Source of the DNA: Cryptomeria japonica
Lineage: Eukaryota; Streptophyta; Pinopsida; Cupressales; Cupressaceae
Reading direction: 5' to 3'
Assembly (NCBI RefSeq): GCF_030272615.1
Contig: NC_081412.1
Location: 99,759,796 to 99,823,795, forward strand
Length of the DNA stretch: 64,000 bases
Notes under the pieces: generated by a model
What the model saw: only the letters and a program-made list of their open reading frames with translations
Databases searched by the model: none
What the model was told of the DNA's origin: nothing
Shown: in pieces, positions 59,338-64,000 of the stretch
Layout: the number at the start of each line of letters is the position of its first letter
Position numbering within the stretch: position 1 is the stretch's first letter
Position numbers and translations under genes: made by a program

Positions 59338-62300
59338 TTACAAGTCTTTTTCAATATCAACGACCTCTTCTGTTTGTTGTTCTATTGCAACCTCTTCTAT
59401 CTGCCCTGAAGTAACTTCATTTTGTTCGACATATTTGTCCTTCCACTCTTGGAACACGTCATCACTCGGCCAAGCAAAGCTAACAATCTTCTGTTTTATT
59501 CCTTCTATCCTTTTCCAAGTGACCCTTACCTGCCCAATTTCTATTTCTATGAAACCATAATGCGATTTCACCTTTTCAATCTCTTCAACTGTTTGGACAA
59601 ATAAGGATGTGTCATTAGTGTTAATGATTTCCTTAACCCTTTGGGATAATTTGTGGTCCAGATCTTCTAGCCAGGTCTTCTCCTCTTTCAACTAAATTGG
59701 ACCAACAAAACCTCTTGGAAATAATTCAAATGCGTGATCTAAATATTCTTTTCTATATAGTTAGGCTTTTCTTTTTACACCTGCCCTTTCCTTTGAGAGT
59801 ATATTCATCTCTTTTATAAACTCACTATTGGACCTAAGATTGTCATTCTCCTATGCATCTGCATGGGATGAACACATGAGCTCTAACTCCTTACCTCTAG
59901 GCATTCAATAAATTAAGGATTGGTTCCAAGGTGGCTTCATCCTCTCTGAATTTGATCAGAACATCCAGAATCCTCTTCATATTAATGTATACCATGGTGG
60001 CCTTGACTGAATCAACAAACTTCAAAATTGTGGCTTTTACCTTTTCTTCATACTTGTTTGCAAACAAGGCTTGAGCTTGTTTCAACTTTTCCAACTCATG
60101 TTGGACAATTTTAGCTGACTGGAAACCAGAAGGCATAGGAGAAGGGGGGTATTCTATAATGGGACTAGTAGGTGGAGGTCTTGCTGGAGAGGAAGCTATC
60201 ATGAGTGTAGAGGATTCACCTGGATGGTGCTGACCTACCAACTGAATCTGAAGTCTAGTAATAATGTTGTCTCTGTTGGCTATTCCTTCTTTGGCCTCAT
60301 TATAAGCCTTTAAGATGGTCTCCAATTTCAATTGGAGATTAGCTCTTTATTTTGCCTCTTTTTCTGCTACTGCCACACTGAACTTTGCAGTTTCTAATAC
60401 TGTGCTTGTAGCTTCCACTACCCCTATATCTTGGACTCTCTTAACAATCATGCCTCCTAGGAGACTAGAATCTGATACACCTTTCTCCTTTTGTTCTCAT
60501 CTTTCTTCAGTGACCACATGACTAAGGCAACATTATCTTTGCTGAAGGTCACTCCTTCCATAGGTTTTGTTTCCTTCCTCACTACTTCAAGGATTAGAGC
60601 ATCAGCTATATCCCATTCAGGGAGGATTAAAACACCAACTTTAGAAACTATCTCTCTTCCCTTCTCAGGAGTAATAGTCTTAAACTCTTCAGTCATTTCT
60701 TTCTTTATTTCTTCTTCCACCTGAGCTACATCTCTGAGAGACTATTCACTCTTCCTTTGCTCACATTTGGCCTTGAATTGTTCCATGTTTTGCTTCCACA
60801 CAAATTGCATGAAAGCCCCTATTGTAACAAAATTACTGTCAGCCAAGAACTCCTCACTGGCTTGCTTAACAGTAAGGTCTAACTCTTCTCCCTTTAGCTC
60901 ACCATCTGTCAAATTCATTGCAGCACTGGGTGGCTCTTCTGGCATCCCTTCTTGGGTCTCCTCATAGGTATAGGCAATCTCACCAAGACTCCCTAACTAT
61001 AATAATTGTTTAGCCACTGCTTGCTCATCTCCTATGTGGATAGGGGACTAAGATGGAGAATACTAAGGCTCATCAGTTTCAACTTCCTTTCCCACTCTTT
61101 GCCTTTTAGGGGAATCTTGGATGTTAATGACATCCTCAATTGCTCTTTTCCCTCTTGAAGTGGAAGGTTCACCTGTCACTGGCATCATAACACTATACTT
61201 TGATTTCCTATGCATTACATAATCACCAGGTGGGATAGCCTTAGCAAAGGCAGGCTTAGCTAGGACCAATTTAACCTTGTCAAGATCATTTTGCATTATA
61301 GCCTCCCTTTTTTCTTTCAAGGTTTGCATGAGGTCTTCAAAATAGAGAACCAAGAATTTGATTTTCTCCTCAAAGGGATTAAAACTAGAGAGAGAGTCAT
61401 AACTACTATCAAATTGATGAATGAAATCAAGAGCCCTCTTATATGCAACCCACTTCTCTTTCCTCAGTTCCCGCTCATCCAAACTGAATTCATTTCTGAT
61501 TAAATCTTTAGGGAAGTGAAATTGGTGAGGCCTACCTTTACACAGTTCCCTCTTTCTAAACATGCCGTTGAAAAAATCCTTAGGGTCTGCACATCTTGAA
61601 ACTACAGTTGACAACCTATATGGCTTAAAGAATTCTTCAAAATATTTCCAGCCACCTTTGGTGATTACAAAATGATGGGCCATGGTGATAGTTGGGAAAA
61701 TGGTCCCTTTACCCCTATTGGTCAACTCTGCCTCTTGTACTCCTCCAATTTATCTCAATACTTCTGCAATTCCTATCTTTAATGGGACCTGATAGGGCAA
61801 TAGATAGGGGGTACCTCTGAAGCCATACACTCTGAAAATGGTAGAAATAGGGTACAAATACATATCTCCCTAATTGTGAACAATCTTAATACCCTCTGCA
61901 AACTCTTTAGGTCTGAGGAATTCCAAGAGAGCCTTAGGAATCCTAGGGTTTTCTATGTATAAAAGAATTCTAATCTTAGATGCAAAACATCTATCAAACT
62001 TTAGATAGCTAGCATCCTCTCTATCCCAGGATAAAACAGTGCTCCAAAGTTGAACAGGCATCTCTTCCTTGTCTTTCACTTTAACCAAGTCCATTTCCCT
62101 AGCAAAATAGTCAACACCTTTGAACAAAAACATGTGCATTAAAAGAGAGTACCATCCAAACATCCTGTCCACCTTGCCATTCTTTATCCCTACTAGCCCT
62201 GCATGAATTGCATCAGAAAGGTATGGGGCATAATCAAATGTTACTGCTAGGGAGGGGTTTATAATTTGTGCAATCATCAACATGTAATGGGTTGGCATAT

Positions 62301-62967
62301 TTTTCTCAGCATCTTCTCCAAAGATCTGACACAGTGCCCAATACATACCCTTAGCTCTTAGAGTAAACAAATTGAGGGAGAATGGTTCCATTGTACTAGG
62401 GCCTACAACTATTAACCCTCCTATCTTAACAAAGAATTCTTTCAATGGGCCACTCCTAAGATGACCCCTTTGTGCATTGTGGATCTGGGCTAATGACTCA
62501 AAGTCAGTAGGCTCTAAAAAATTTGAGGCCTCACTGAGTTTAAACACATTCATGAATTCATCATGTTTTATTTCAATCAGGGCTGATCCCTTCACACTCC
62601 TGATATATCTAGCTATAGGGTCATAATTCTGTGCAATCAGGGTCAACAAATCTACGTCCATGAATACACCAGGGACCACAAGCTTCCCCACATCCAGTTC
62701 CCATATGCTATTCAAAGGGGCGAGGGAACATCTCTGCCCAAAACCTACTTTGAATAGTCCTAAACCTGACATCCCAATTTCTGGGTCCCTTAACCAATTA
62801 CCTTTATCATACAGGCCATCCCCAATTCTCAAACGAGGGTTCTTTGGTACTAATTCTTTGGCCTTGGCCCCGACATTGGTAGACATGGTTAACTGTTCTA
62901 GAAAATCATCACAAATATTCCTTTCCTGGTAATTCACTTTTCTTGTCAACTCCCTTCTTGGTGCCAT
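59338..62967 (-). pseudogene. Large unknown ORF, about 1,200 codons, decayed
   Basis: Minus-strand frame starting ATG at 62967 (MAPRRELTRKVNYQERN). The first 366 codons are open (61870-62967). The same frame continues through 61063-61725, 60742-60945 and 60457-60720 with isolated stops (TAG 61867-61869, TAA 61750-61752), shifts for 59897-60331, and returns for 59338-59691. The N-terminal part is globular, with IARYIRSVKGSALIEI and FKLSEASNFLEPTDF. The middle part (HHFVITKGGWKYFEEFFKPY) ends with a nuclear-type KRQRV. The C-terminal 500 residues are charged, helical and Pro-rich near 60150. The size and layout recall plant transposon ORFs of the 'putative plant transposon protein' kind, but I cannot assign a family. 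Confidence 0.5.
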
Positions 62968-64000
62968 CTTGAATATGCAACTATACCAATTGAAACTTGC
63001 ACAAACCTCTCATGAAACAATTCACACAACAATGACTAAAATCAGATCAGAATTATCAATAGAAGGCACAAAAACTTGTTATTCGCCTGAAGAAAAACCG
63101 CTCCGCACCAATTGTTCTGCAATAGACTTTGATGAAATGATGCTAACATTCAAGTTGATGTGGACTCTAATATGACAAGTTGGCATTGAATTTTAGAAAT
63201 TAATCCCGCATGCATTGGCCATCACCTCAGAATTGAATTCACAAATCGAATTAAAAAACGGGCTCCAACGGATCATAAATTCTCTGAGGATTTCCTCTGT
63301 TTTGTTGTTTCGCTACTTCGTGGGCCTTAAACTCTCCACATATTTCTTTCGCGAAACCACACCGACAGTTAGATCAAGATCTACCTGCCTGGTCTTTATC
63401 TCCAACAACGACTGTAAGTCTTTTAACTAACCGCGCCTCACCTTGACGGCTAACGGATTTCGCCATTTCGCAAAGACTAAGCTGCAGGCATCTTCAAGCC
63501 ACAAAACAATGATGATCGTTGGATCTAAAACAAGATGAACATCTTTTAGCAGGCTTTAAACCTTTCAAGTGGGCCCTTTAACTTAGAGATCACTTGCTCT
63601 ACCTCGTCACTGATTAACAAATGCCACGTGGCAGTCAACCATTTGCTCAGGAAGTTCCATCGGGTTCCATTCTGAATCCACCACGTGCTTTGCTTCACTA
63701 TTCTCCATATAACTATTGGTTGAACCAAGGCGGGCCCTCAACTACCCTTTAGAGCCACGTGTACTTGATAGGTCACTCTTTACTCCATGAAACACACCAT
63801 CTGTCCTGCCATGTCATGCCTTCGTGTGATTGCCACCTGTCTTTCACCATTTTGTAATGGCTAACCCACGATCATCTTGACTTCGCAAATCTATGTGGGC
63901 TATTAGATCTCAGGAACTTGCCTTTTGTTTATCCTTTCTATGACCATCTCATCGGGCCCACCACCTTTTTGCTACTTCGCGAAAGGTAGAACACGTGCAT
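62968..64000 (-). promoter_or_regulatory. Upstream region of the unknown ORF with G-box cluster
   Basis: Less AT-rich than its surroundings. Four CACGTG G-boxes lie at 63625-63630 (within GCCACGTGGC), 63682-63687, 63756-63761 and 63992-63997. TTCGC/TTCGCGAA motifs recur (for example 63349-63357, 63460-63470, 63976-63984). No primer site or LTR end is seen. G-boxes bind bZIP and bHLH factors. It could be a promoter, or U3 of an LTR running off the window. Confidence 0.4.

Overview
The window reads as repeat-dense nuclear DNA of a seed plant with a large genome, possibly a gymnosperm. It contains nested Ty1/copia elements with tRNA-iMet-type primer sites, LARD-like elements, a TRIM, a plant mobile domain (PMD) pseudogene, long (GA)n/(CT)n tracts and spliced transposon-type genes. 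The gymnosperm guess is inference. I see no intact host gene, no rRNA, no tRNA gene and no CRISPR. Nearly every coding region carries in-frame stops or frameshifts.

Layout. 1-5826: minus-strand copia element A, cut by the left edge, with its 5' LTR at 4169-5826 and a solo LTR (1495-2269) nested in its integrase. 5827-15247: plus-strand Gypsy-like element G with no visible pol. Element A sits inside its 5' LTR, and its 3' LTR is 14114-15247. 15248-16430: GA-rich low complexity. 17827-19242: start and gag of a second Gypsy-like element, H, interrupted by a complete 374-bp TRIM (17947-18320). 19.4-29.2 kb: an unusual domain. A six-exon gene (20699-22615, plus) and a transposase-like gene (25215-26738, minus) converge on a 359-bp satellite. 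Clusters of the palindrome AATCGGATATCCGATT lie at matched distances upstream of both start codons. A (GA)n / inverted-repeat array / (CT)n block adjoins on the right.

29.1-38.1 kb: old intergenic repeats, a tRNA-like SINE candidate, a PMD pseudogene (33514-35013), an AT microsatellite and tandem hairpins. 38166-54843: gag-only LTR element D (minus) arranged LTR-internal-LTR-internal. The second internal copy holds a complete copia element E (45572-52917, plus) flanked by the 5-bp duplication ACTTT; the first internal copy keeps the empty site. 54844-58440: minus-strand copia B, truncated. 59338-62967: a decayed frame of about 1,200 codons of unknown function on the minus strand, with a CACGTG-rich upstream region reaching the right edge.

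How the parts relate. Most sequence results from insertion on insertion: the solo LTR into A, A into G, TRIM into H, E into D, B into D. The best candidate for an undescribed system is the convergent two-gene unit at 20.37-27.06 kb, which looks like a degraded DNA transposon carrying a transposase-like gene and a second spliced gene behind related palindromic ends.
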